In this document: positions 47,497-59,785 of the stretch, one piece after another
How the letters are laid out: every line of letters starts with the position of its first letter
Numbering within the stretch: position 1 is the first letter of the stretch
Source: Cryptomeria japonica
Lineage: Eukaryota; Streptophyta; Pinopsida; Cupressales; Cupressaceae
NCBI RefSeq assembly: GCF_030272615.1
Contig: NC_081412.1
Location: forward strand, 698,472,656 to 698,536,655
Reading direction: 5' to 3'
DNA: 64,000 nucleotides
Translations under genes and position numbers: made by a program
Notes under the pieces: model-generated
Seen by the model: only the letters and a program-made list of their open reading frames with translations
Told to the model about the DNA's origin: nothing
Databases searched by the model: none

Positions 47497-48700
47497 CATT
47501 CTGTTTTGCAATTTTCAAATTTGTTTTGATTCGGGTTTTTGGATTTTGTACTTAGGGTTTCAGATCTGGTTTGTTTTCGGCTAACTCTTGCAGATCTAGC
47601 TAACCTGGTTTGTGCAGCTTGTTTTGGAGGCAAATACGTTTTTGTTGAAGGCCCCTTTTCACAAAGTCTTTTGGGTTTTAAAATTTACCTAACTTGTGTG
47701 CTTGCAGGAAGGGGTTATCATTTGAAACAACCCAAACTACTAACAATTTTGTTGCAGGACCTTTGCTAGGGTTTTGTAATTTTGTTGTGTGCCTTGTTTT
47801 CATAGCTTAGCAAACACTTCAATTGGTGCACTAAAATTGAATCATTGTCTTTTGTTTCTTGAGCAATAGGCTTTTTTTGTTTAATCTTTAGAGGGCCTGT
47901 CTTCCCGTGTGGTCATTAGGACTACTAGTGAGAAGAGAACGACCCAAGTGGTAGCGAGGAAAACCCACCTCATCCAAACCACTATAATCAAATGTATTCA
48001 TGGTGAAAACTATGGATAACGTGTGCTGATTAGTTCATACCGACACTATGTCTCCCCATAAACCCGTTTGATCAAATTTATTTGATCATTTGTAGGGCGT
48101 AACCCCTACCGGCTGGGAGCCTTCTGTATTTACAGAGCTGAAAGTGCCGCATGTATGGCCACACGAGCGGATGCCCTTACTAGCACCTCTTTGTTTTAGA
48201 TGCCCAAATCCTTCTAGTTGTTGAGGCAGGAGGTCGGACCTCTGGTAGCGGCCCACACACATACGGTTCTTAGTAGAGATACAAAGTTCGCCATGGGGAG
48301 TTTTCATGGGGACTGATGCTTGGCTGACCCGAGAAGTGAGTGCCGAGGGTGGAGCCAGTGAGGTCAAGCATCTAAGTATCCGCTCTGAATAGCGTAGCCT
48401 CGGGGGTAAAACCCTATGTGGGATCAACAACTATTGTCTTGGCCAGCCCTAAGATTTGTGCTTGTCTTATGCTAAACACTCAAACATTCAAGACAAAACA
48501 ACAAAACATTGTGTCTTTTGTGTCTTCAAGTGTATGCAAAAACTTTTTACATCAAACAACACACTTTTGGAGTCTAAACAGTCTGCAAACATTGAGTCAT
48601 CAACACTGTGTTCTCTTGTCACGAAAAACAGTCGAAAAATCAGATTTGGTCACAACAAAACAACTTCACAGATAGGAAAAATTGCACTAAGGTTACAGAA

Positions 48701-48853
48701 ACGCGTTTGTGTCTGTTCAAACCACGTCTGTGTCGGATAAGCGCGTCTGTGAAGTACAGAATAGCGTCTGTGTTTTTATCAGCGTCTGCATCAAACAGAG
48801 TAGCGTCTGTGTCTGGAAAACGCGTCTGTGAAGTATACAGAGGCGTCTGTGTC
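48701..48853 (+). repeat. GCGTCTGTG array 2 (A leader)
   Basis: About nine further copies of the same word (for example near 48740, 48764, 48803, 48822 and 48843), again with unrelated spacers. The array lies about 490 bases upstream of gag. Confidence 0.82.
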
Positions 48854-49342
48854 AAGATTTGAAAACTTTAACAGTCAAGCAAACAAAGAAAATCAGTTTC
48901 GGCATACTTGAGCTTCTTAGGTTGTCTCTTCAGGTTTTCATCTAGCATTCAGCCTGTTCTAAGGTCTCACAAAGTCAATCATTGCTTCACATCTCATTTT
49001 ACATTCATACTTGTCTAAACTTGGGTCAAAAGGTCACTTGCTTGTCCTCATCATACTTTGTCAACACACTACATACTACTACACTTTGCTAAGTGATCCC
49101 TCATCAAGGTTTCTTACCTTTGGGTCTCATTTGGTCTTACTTAGAGTCAAGGTCAGCTTACCTCATCAAGAGAAACTATCCTCTCTTTGGAAGTCACACC
49201 TACTCTACTACTTACATGCTTGGTCTTACACTTTGGATATTGCAAGTACACCTCAAGATTCACTTACACTCCATACAACTCTTGGTCTTCCATACTCTTG
49301 TCATTTTCGTCTAGTCTCTCATATTGGTCTAACACCTAGTTG

Positions 49343-52300
49343 ATGGTTGAAACCCGCCTTCAAAAATCTAGGAGAATAGCTAAAGAAGCTCAAAAATCCA
49401 CAAACATGAGTTCTTATGAGTATGACAATGATCTATTCTACAATCCTGAGCACACTACATTACCAGACATGAATGTTTATAGACACAATCCAAATGTGGA
49501 AAGCGCAAACACTATAAACAACAATCCTACACACAATGACAATGTTGACAATTCTTCAATACTATCAGCAGACATACAAGAATCTATAATGGATCCTCAA
49601 TTCAATAGATTGGTTGAAGAGATAATGAGGAGAGATCGTCAATACTTTTTAAACATGATGGCACAAAGTGGAGCTAAAATACCGCATGATTTTGACTTAT
49701 CTCAACTTATGGAAAGTCGACCTTCACAACAAGCTCAACCTAACATGGATCAAAGGAGACCAAATAGTGGAGGAAATAGAAGACCGAATATGATGCCGGA
49801 GTCACCATCAGTTTTGCTTCAAAAGCCAGCAATCCCACATACACAAGCTCAAACATATGATACTTACACTCAAGGACCATCATGGAGGCCTTATGCTCAA
49901 TCACATGCTCAAGGTATGAATCAATCAAAACAAGTGGATACTCAAGGACATCCTCAAAATTTTGACACAAGGAGACCTCATGTCAAAATTGGGGGCAACA
50001 CAATGGAAAATGAGAGGCCTATTGAATATGGTTTATACACACAAAACAAATATGGGGTCCCTCAACAAGAAGTTATGCCAAGTGCTCCATATATATCGCA
50101 ACAATATAGACCTCCATATGGACATGTCTACGATCAGTATCATCCATACATGCAACAAGCTCCTCCTCAAATGGGTGTTTCAAACATGGGGTATGCTACA
50201 AGAAATCAATCTCCTCCCAAAAACAATTTGGAGCAACAAATAAGAGATCTACAAAAGAAAATGGAGGACATGAGTACACCAAAACCTACATACACTATGA
50301 GAGATATATGTCCTTATCCCTTCGATAAGAGCATTCCAATGCCTCCATTTCCTCCACACTTTATAACGCCAAAATTTGACAAATATAGAGGGAGAGGAGA
50401 CCCCAAGGCACACATAAGACAATTCTTCACAGCTTGCATTGAGGTAGCGGTAGAAGAAACATACTTGATGAGGTTATTCCCACAGAGCTTAGGAGATCAA
50501 GCTATGGAATGGGTCAGTGCAAGAAGATGAGTCCACTTTTTGGCCAAAAAGTGGAAGTGTTTTCCCTGATTTTTAGATTTTGTCTCATTTGAGCTTAAAT
50601 TTTGAAACACTTAGAGATTGAATCTTGGAAAAAGTCAGTAATACAAAAGATAGCCCTCTAAGTGTACTTTTCAAATATATAATTTATTTTAATACCCACA
50701 TAATAAAAAATAACTTTTTAAATGGAGTTCTGAAAACTATGTTTTAAAAATGCCTGTTTTAGGACCATACCATGCATGTGTACGACCCACACTTTTTGAC
50801 ACAATTAAAATTATTTTCCCAAACCGTTTTGGGAAATGGTTTGTAACACACTGAAGATTGATGAGCATATTTGTTTGTATTTTTTTTTCTAATATTTTTT
50901 TTTTTAATTAATTTTTTAATGGCCGTAATTATCATTTTAAAAATTTGACGTGTACAACCCACATAATTTGATGTAAACTTAACATTTTTTGATTTTTTTT
51001 TTTTTTAAATACAAAAGAATTTTGTGTAGATTGATGACATATAATTTTTTTTCCAAAATTCCTTAAAATAAAAAAGTTATTAAATTAACAAAATTAGTTA
51101 ATATTTCAAATTTATGGACCAAATTTAGTATAAATTAAATGAAAAATAGTTAAAATAATCAATTTTTAAATAAATTTACATATTTAGAATCTAGATAGTA
51201 TAATCTGAAATGGGTTTTAATTTCGTATAAAAATTCTCTGATTAGAGGCGCGTAAACTATTTTTGAAGTTCATATTTGTGCTTTCATTCATGGAGATTTG
51301 AATTTGCAGGTCCATGTCTCAGGTGTGGCCATCCCAGGCCTATCCCGGGCCTAATCCCGAGCCAAGTGGCGGGTTGTGGAATCAACTTCCACAAAACGGG
51401 CCCTCGTTTTCAAACAAGGGCGGCTTGTGGAAAAAAAAGGAAAAATGCCATTTAGAAATGGGGGCCCGCTTTTAACCAAAACGGGGGCCCGTTTTTAGAA
51501 ATGGGCCCCCGTTTCTAAAAAACGGGCCCCTGTTTTGTTTAAAAGCGGGCCCCCATTTTAGAACAAAACGGGGACCCTTTTTTTTGCTTCGGACCCCCGT
51601 TACCTTTCGGTTCGGGAGCCCGAAGCACAAACGGGCCCTCGTTTATAAGAGCGCGTTTTTCAATGCGCGGACTTCCGCGAATTTGTGACTCATTACCTTG
51701 CACTTGCCCGAATGGTTTTCTCAATTACCTCCTGGTATTAAGTCATGGGGCGACTTAGCAGAGGCATTCATTCAGCATTTCTCCTACAACATTGAAACAG
51801 ATGTCTCAGTTACTACCTTGTGCAATACTAAACAAAAGGAAGGAGAATCTTTCGCAACATTTTTACAGAGATGGAGAAACTTAGCTAGCAGATGCTCTTG
51901 TGAAATCCTGCAAAAACAAATGGTGGAGATGTTCACACAAAATGTTAACAAGGCTATTGGCTATGATCTCAGAAAAGCTTGTTTGTCTACATTCAAGGAT
52001 GTCATTGAAAAGGGCCTAGCAACAGAAAAGGTCTTAATTGAACAAGGAGTTATCAAACTATTCAAAGAAAACAAAGAGGACTTCAAAGGAAAGGACAAAC
52101 CAAAATTTTGGAATAAGAACAAGAACACAGTTAATGATGGTGTTGTTGATGCCAATACAGTGAGACCCAAGTTCGTCTTTTCTGGATCAAGTTCTACCAA
52201 CAATCAGGTGAACACTCAAACAACTTCTAGACCACGAAGGAAGTATACTCCATTGGGGGAACCACTTGAATCAGTATTCAAAAAGCTTGTAGCAAACAAA

Positions 52301-55300
52301 GTAATTACAGTTCCAGATTTTCCTCCATATGAACCTAAGGTAAAACCAAATTGGTGGAATGATGATGAGTATTGTGAGTTTCATAAGAGCAAGGGTCATA
52401 AGACAAGTAATTGCCATCGATTGAAAAACATTGTGCAAGATCTCATTGACAGAGGAGATATAGAGATTGAGGGACATTCATCTAATCAAGAGCATGAGAT
52501 GTTTAAGGAACCATTCCCAAAACATGACAAAGGAAAAGGCAAAGTCATAGATGATCAAGCCAATTATACTAGAGCACCTTACAATTATGATTCTACTATC
52601 AATCACATCTCAATGGACAATCATATCTCTACTATTACTATCAAAAACAAAAATCCTGAGAATCCTCCTCAGAGACCCAAGATTGTCCTAAAAGGTGTGG
52701 GATCTTCTTCTGAATCTACCTCGGAATGTCATGTTACAACTCGTCGAGGTAAGATTACATTGCCAGGTACCTCCACTAAAAATACCAATCTTTCATCAAC
52801 CAAGCCTGAGTACGGCCTTGTAGAACAACTAGGGAAGACACCTGCGCTCATCTCTATTCTTGAGCTCTTACGTATATCTCCTGCACATAAAGCTATCCTT
52901 GACAAAATCTTGAGAGACACTGCCGTCCCTACTGATCTGAACGTGGACCAGTTTCAAGCCATGGTGGGATACCTATCCGTTCCACATTCCCTCACATTCA
53001 TAGAAGCCAATGACGCCTCCATAAGTCAGCCACATAATGCACCTCTACATGTTGAAGCCTTCATACATAAACACCGAATAAAGCGAGTCCTGATAGATGG
53101 AGGAGCAGGTCTTAATATTTGTACCTTGAGTACCATTAGACAATTGGGATATTCTGACAAAGCTGTGAATTCTACAAACCAAATCACCATTAAGGCTTAT
53201 GATGATGAAGAGCGCTCGTCCAAGGGCACGGTCACCTTACCACTAAGAATAGGGCCAGTCACAAAGGATGTGGTTTGTCAAGTCCTAGATCTAGATCTCA
53301 CGTATAACATATTGCTAGGACGTCCGTGGATTCATGAAATGAGGGCAGTCCCATCAACATACCATCAGTGCATTAAGTTCCCTCATAATGGAGTCGAGGT
53401 AACGGTCAATGGTGATCCAAATCCATTCATATATTGCAATAACTTGAGGTCACATACTGAGACTATCATCCCCAGTAATCGTGAGGCTACTCCTTCTTCA
53501 GCATATATTGATCCTGAGTCATTAAAGCCCTCGACATCCAAACAGGGTGAACTTAGAGCCAAGTTTCAAGACAAAGGCATGGGAGAATACACTTTGAATC
53601 AAACAATGTTTTTACAACAAGTCATGACCTCTCCCAAGGAATATGGGAGGCCACATCCTAACAAGCAAATCTCCATCATGATGCTCAAATGGGATCCTAC
53701 CATCTTTCAAAAATGGGGTGAACTAGAAGAAGAAAATTTATATAAAATGCTCTATAAGGACGTTGAAGAGGACACACATGATCAGATTATAATACCCTGT
53801 GAGAACTATGGCAAAGGCTTCAAAATTCTGCAAAGATTCGGGTACGATGGAAAAAGCCCTCTCGGACTACGCAAAGAAGGTGTCATGGAGCCCTTACAAC
53901 CTAAGCTAACTACAAGAAGGGAACGCTCCAAGGGGCTTGGTTTTCTGAATCCCAGACTACATAATAAAAGAACAAAAGAGGTATGGCGAATCAAAGTTGT
54001 CGAAGTTCAACAAGAGGATTATCCTTCCACAGATTCTAATGAGTGGGAGTGGGGTTCAGACAAATCCTCCAGTGACTATGAGCTCACTGAAACATTCAGA
54101 GAGCCAGATGAACCCACAGAGGAGGAGGAATTTTACAGAAAGTTCAGAGTTGGTCAAGAACCAACCCATAAGGATCCCGCACAGTCTTCGTTTCAAGGTC
54201 CTAGGTCAAAATCACATAGGATGAGGACCCCTGTCCCAGAAGGCTCTATTAGTGATGACAATTTGGATTCGCTCACGATCGAAACTGATGAGGAGAGTGC
54301 CATCGATGACCTCGACGATTGCCTTGACATACCTGAATATAACCACATCTTCACTATTAGTCCTGCAAAACCTGAAAGCACTAAAGACCTTCCCCTTGTT
54401 CATCCCCAACTCATTGACTGGGATCATGAAGGACCAGCACAATTTGATACATTTCAAAATGACGAAGCTATTATCGACTACCTTGGCATTCGAGATGATC
54501 TTCCCCCTGGAGACCACAAAGAAGGATACGCCATAGAGCTCAACAACGTGGCATACTTTGGTGAGGGTGTCGGACCTTCCAGTCGCAAAAATGTGAAAAT
54601 AAAAACAAAACAAGGGTCTTATGGCGAAAACCACACTGTGGCGCTATCTGACTCCAAAAAAGTAAAAAGAAAGGACGTATCTGAGGGCGAAAACCTCTCT
54701 GAGGCACCCGAAGATGGAAGGCTCGACATTCTCCCAGCATCATATGAGGAAAAATCATCCATGTTGGTAGAGGAGACTATAAAGACAAACATTGGTACAG
54801 CAGAGGTTCCACACAACATATTTTTGGCTCAATCATTGACAGAGGCCGAGAGAGCAAAATTCATAAGATTTTTCAAAGAACGACAAATCAACTTCGCATG
54901 GTCTTACGCTGATATGCCTGGGCTAGATCCGGATTTGGTTATGCATCATTTGACAGTCAAACCGGGGGCAAAACCAGTAAAGCAGAAATTAAGGAAAATG
55001 CATCCACAAGTGGCATTGCTAGTCAAGACAGAGCTAGAGAAATTATTGGATGTCGGATTCATACGCCCAATTGATTATCCCAAATGGATTTCCAATTTAG
55101 TACCTGTCAGCAAACCAGATCGCAGCATCCGAATATGCACAGATTTCAGAGACATCAACAAAGCTTGTCCAAAGGATGATTTCCCATTACCAAACATTGA
55201 CTTGATCGTTGATCTCACAGCAGGCCATGAAATGTTATCTTTAATGGATGGATTTTCTGGATATAATCAAATCAGGATAGCACCCGAGGATCAACATAAA

Positions 55301-58054
55301 ACATCATTCACTTGTCCATGGGGAACCTTCTGCTGGAATGTCATGCCCTTTGGGCTGAAAAATGCAGGCGCCACTTATCAAAGAGCGATGACCACTATCT
55401 TTCATGATCTCATGCATGTAACAGTGGAAGATTATGTTGATGACCTTTTGGTTAAATCAATAGACAGAAATACACACTTGGACATACTTTCAGTTGCTTT
55501 TGATCGGTTGAAAAAGTACAAGGTAAGATTAAACCCAAAGAAATGTGTCTTTGGAGTAACCTCCGGGAAGCTCTTAGGATTCATTGTGTCTAAAAGAGGA
55601 ATAGAAGCTGATCCAGCAAAAGTCAAGGCTATCTTGGACATGCCGCCACCCAAGAATATCAGTCAACTTCGATCTTTACAAGGGAGACTCCAGTCCATAC
55701 GAAGATTCATAGCACAACTTGCAGATAAGTGTAACCCTTTCCAGCACCTGCTACACAAAAACATCAAGTTCAAATGGGATGAGAACTGTCAACAAGCTTT
55801 TCAGACGCTCAAAGATTATCTGTTGAACCCGCCAGTTTTGATTTCACCAATCCCAAATCAACCATTGCTACTTTACATATCAGCTACTCCGACAGCACTG
55901 GGGGCACTCCTAGCACAACAAATACCTGACGGCAAGGAAAAAGCAGTCTACTATATCAGTTGCACATTGGTGGGATATGAGCTAAACTACACACCAATCG
56001 AGCGTGCATGTCTCGCTGTGGTCTTTGCTTCACAAAAATTATGACATTATATGCTCGCTCACAAGACTAAGTTGATTGCCAGAATTGATCCACTAAAATA
56101 TCTTCTCAACAAAGCTACACTTATTGGGTGGCTGGCCAAGTGGGTAATGATTTTGAGTGAATTCGACATTGAATACGTGGACAGAAAAGCTATAAAAGGA
56201 CAAGCAATTGCAGATCAACTGGCAGATGCTCCCATGATAGATGATGCTCCTCTACAGTCAGAATTTTCAGATGAGTCTATTCTAACAATATCACCTGCAA
56301 AGCCATGGCAATTATATTTTGACGGCTCATACACACAGCACGGGGCAGGAGCAGGTATACTCTTTATAACTCCCCAAGGCGATTCTATACCAAAATCATA
56401 CCGCTTGTCATTTCCTTGCACCAACAATATAGCGGAATATGAGGCATTAACAACTGGGTTAAGAATTGCAGTTCAATGGAAGATCCAAGAACTTTGTGTT
56501 TTTGGGGATTCTCAACTTGTTATCCGTCAAGCAACTGATGATTATCAAACAAAAGATGAAAAGCTAATGCCTTACAAACAGCTGGTAGATTATCTAAAAC
56601 AACACTTTGCAAAGATAGAGTTTGAGCAGATACCAAGAGAACAGAATCGCGCTGCTGATGCCATGGCTACAATTGCTTCGCTCATTGATCTACCGCAAAA
56701 TGAGACCCGCTATGAGTTCCTGGTAGACAACCTGCTGATTCCTTCATATGAGATCACTCCTACGGAAATGATATGTGTTGTTGATCCTGAATCCCAGTTA
56801 TATGGTCCCATATTCACATACCTTCGCGACAATATCTTACCTCCCGATCTATCGAACAATCAACACCGTACTTTCATTCGCCAATCCTCTCGATACGTCA
56901 TTTTAGCTGATATCCTATACCGACGAGGTCTAGATGGCACCCTTCTTAGATGTTTAGAGAGTGACGAAGCTCAGATTGCGTTACGAGAAGTGCATGAAGG
57001 GATATGTGGCCCGCATACTAGTGGTCCTACCTTGGCCAAGAAACTCATCCGGACTGGATACTACTGGCCTACTATGGAAAAAGATGCATACCAGTTTGTC
57101 AAGAAGTGTAAGCAGTGTCAAATTCATGGAGACCTCATACATGCACCAGCACAAGAACTACAACCACTTGCGTCTCCTTGGCCCTTTTGTCAATGGGGAC
57201 TCGATCTCATAGGCAAGATTCACCCTCCTTCTTCCAATGGACATAAATTCATTATCACAGCCACCGAGTATTTCACAAAGTGGATTGAAGCCATGCCTCT
57301 CACACAAGTTACTAGGAAACAAATCGCTATGTTCATCCTGAACTACATCATTTGCTGATACGGGATTCCCACTTCCATTATTACTGATAACGGGCATCCC
57401 TTACAAAATTAGGATGTTCGTGAACTCTGTGACCGCTTCCATATTGCCCACTATTTCTCCACACCATATTACCCCCAAGGTAATGGCCAAGCTGAGGCGT
57501 CTAATAAAACAATTCTCAAAATCCTTAAAAAGACAGTCGACGACGCTGGCCGTAACTGGCATGTCCAACTCAATCCTACACTTTGGGCCTACCGCACAAG
57601 TGTCCGCACACCTACAGGAGCTACACCCTACTCACTTGTCTACGGCTCTGAAGCCATCTTGCCTATTGAGGTCGAGTTACCTTCTCTACGGGTCTCCTTG
57701 AGAAACATAATCAACGATGAAGACTACAGGGTCTCTCGCTTACAAGAACTAGAACTGCTGGAGGAACGAAGACACACTGCTTTTAACCATCTCAAGGCTT
57801 ACCAACAACGAATGAGTCACAGCTACAATGACAAAGTTAAGCCTCGCACATTTGAGGTAGGTGACTTAGTACTCAGAGAAAATCCCAAAAATCAACAAGA
57901 CAGAGAGAAGAAGGGCAAGTTCGAACCAAATTGGCTTGGTGCTTATATTATTACAGCAGCATACGGATCTGGGGCATATCAGCTCTCAACTACAGAAGGT
58001 GAACCTTTGGAGGATCCTATCAATAGCATGCACCTTCGCAGGTTCTACACATAG
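49343..58054 (+). pseudogene. Gag-pol of A, interrupted and with three stops
   Basis: A single frame runs from ATG 49343 to TAG 58052. Gag has a Gln/Pro-rich N-terminal part, then YRGRGDPKAH and LMRLFPQ, where a 1.2-kb insertion (50513-51709) enters. Gag resumes at 51710 with its zinc site CEFHKSKGHKTSNC. Protease DGGAG, the G-patch-like stretch, RT YVDD, the degenerate RNase H, archaeal-type RNase H and integrase follow as in B. Stops: TGA 56042 and TGA 57356 (CGA in B) and TAG 57410 (CAG in B). There are no frameshifts. The insertion length plus its duplication is a multiple of three, but stops inside it end gag at 50530. Confidence 0.93.
50513..51709. mobile_element. Non-autonomous TIR DNA transposon in gag
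   Basis: It interrupts gag between two copies of GAATGG (50507-50512 and 51710-51715). Comparison with D gag, which reads straight through, fixes the site. Imperfect terminal inverted repeats agree at 15 of 18 positions: AGTGCAAGAAGATGAGTC at 50516-50533 against the complement of 51687-51704. A perfect 22-bp palindrome lies at 50533-50554. The right quarter (51380-51650) is GC-rich with repeated GGGCCCNCGTTTT words on both strands, like subterminal repeats. There is no long frame, so it depends on another element's transposase. The superfamily is not assigned: the duplication could be 6 bp, or 3 bp (TGG). Confidence 0.75.
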
Positions 58055-58146
58055 CTCTTCAGAGTATCCTAATTCGAAAATACAAAAAAAAAAATCAAAA
58101 AAATCAAAAATACAAAAAAAATTATAAAACAAAAAAATCGTTACTT

Positions 58147-58291
58147 GGTGAAAACCTGGCAAACAGGCGCCTTGTGACACAAAAAAATTGAAAAATCAAA
58201 AAAGTAAAGAGAAATAATTTCGTCCAACGGTGAAAACCACTTCGATGGCGCTCTGGGCAAGTACCATGGTGAAAATTGGGTCACCAGCGCC
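58147..58291 (+). other. Three post-pol hairpin units (A)
   Basis: Units at 58147-58171, 58229-58252 and 58268-58291 match those of B. In the first, CCTG/CAGG pairs around GCAAA where B has CTGG/CCGG. In the third, TTGG/CCAG keeps pairing by a wobble. The second has lost one inner pair (CCAC against ATGG). Confidence 0.68.
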
Positions 58292-59785
58292 ATGCGTAGA
58301 GACTTTGCTCCTCCATCCGTCAGGATTCTCTTTCATCCTTTCACTTTGCACACACTCACAACCAATTCAGCCATAATAAATTTACCCAATCCCATCATGG
58401 CTTGTTATTGATCTACCCAAGATTGGTTAGCCATCCATAAATCTCCCTTTACACTCCCTTTCTATCCATAATAAATCAGATCCTATCTGTGGCTACGGCC
58501 AATCCTACGTCTAGTAATGGGTGTGGAACTGAGAACATCACATGTTTCAAGGAGTACAGTTTCTTCCAGAGTCCTTCAGTCTATCCGCGCACAATCCGCA
58601 ATAAAGCAACATCTGTATCACAGATCCACAATAAAGTTTCATCTTCTCCGCAATAAAGTATCAGTTTCATGGATTCAGTCAGTTTCAGATGAGACACAGT
58701 AACAACAATGGGCTTCAACAAATCAAATCTTTCAACAGACTCAGACAACATATGGTTCAGTGCTATCTATCCTTTTTGTGAAAGTGAACATTGTGACCAC
58801 AATCAAATAAGACTTAAACAAGTGACAAGAGACACTAAAATGGAGGACTACAGTGGATGTTGGTGTCGAGTCTTGGTTTTCTTTTGATTTTATCTTTTGG
58901 TGACATGTCTTTTAGCTTTTCCAGGATGTCTTTGACTAGAGATTCTATCTCCAGGATGTCTTTGACTAGAAAAGCGAGGATGGGGTATCGTCACCTATTT
59001 GCATTTGCTGTCTATGGATTGTCTTTTAGTAATGCTATGACTTGTCCAAGGATATGAGGACATTGTGAGTCTAGTATGAACTGGGGCATTCCTTGTTTGT
59101 GACTGTCTTATCTCCATGCAAACAGGTACAATGACTTTCTGGGTCGAACAAATGCCTCGATTGTCATAACCTATTTTGCCATAATAAGCTCAATGATGAT
59201 AACGCACAAGAAGCTCTTTCACGTTCATATCTTCTGTCTTTCATCCCCCTTTCTTGATTGACTTCCATCATCCTTCTCGAGTCCGCGTAGCCCGCTGTCA
59301 CATGACTGAGTATACTGACACACCAAAAAACATTTGCATTTCATATAGTTACACCTGCATTACCACATATAAGCATTTCATACATACATATAGATATCAC
59401 AATTGCATCACATCCTGCATACAACACATGTTAGCGCATCTCACATTTTCATTATGTAAAATAATCATTTGCATTATCATATTCATTTGCATTACATACA
59501 TTCACATTTGCATCATGCATTACATATACAACATAAAAGAACAAAAATATATTGCATTACATCATATAAGCATCCATATCATAAAACATGCATCACATAA
59601 GAACATCTCATCACATAGGGTACACATGCATATAGCTGCCACAAAAATGAATCATCTCATATATAATCAAAATGTGTCATGATACAATGATGTCAAAAGA
59701 ATCATATGGCTACAAAAGAATCACCCGCAGGTGTCTACAATGCAAAAATGATACATATACTGATACAATGGGGAGCCCTCTATGG
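58292..59785. other. Spacer between pol and PMD gene (A)
   Basis: It is the counterpart of 5648-7096 in B, with the same AT-rich CATCACAT-like tail near 59330-59650. No gene supported. Confidence 0.6.

Larger units (their letters stand above)
47127..49342 (+). promoter_or_regulatory. Leader of A: primer site, GC-rich block, no gene
   Basis: TGGCACACCCGGTGGGAC at 47130 follows the LTR and is the likely primer site; I could not name the tRNA. Two motif arrays (47280-47496 and 48701-48853) flank a GC-richer block near 47890-48440 with short complementary words, which could fold and serve RNA packaging. The last 490 bases before gag are rich in CTTGTC and TCACTT words. No open frame with gene-like content is present. 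An ATG at 49343 begins gag. Confidence 0.7.

Noticed and set aside
48086-48430. 114-codon minus-strand frame in A's leader
   Set aside because: It lies in the GC-rich noncoding leader, has no recognisable motif and faces away from any partner gene.
50507-51715. The gag interruption in A as an intron, as some Ogre elements carry one
   Set aside because: It starts with GT, but no AG acceptor is possible at the right border wherever the six-base duplication is cut. It has terminal inverted repeats and flanking GAATGG copies, which fit a transposon.
59254-59682. 142-codon plus-strand frame rich in Ile, His and Tyr
   Set aside because: It is made by the CATCACAT-like AT-rich repeats and is not kept in the matching part of B.
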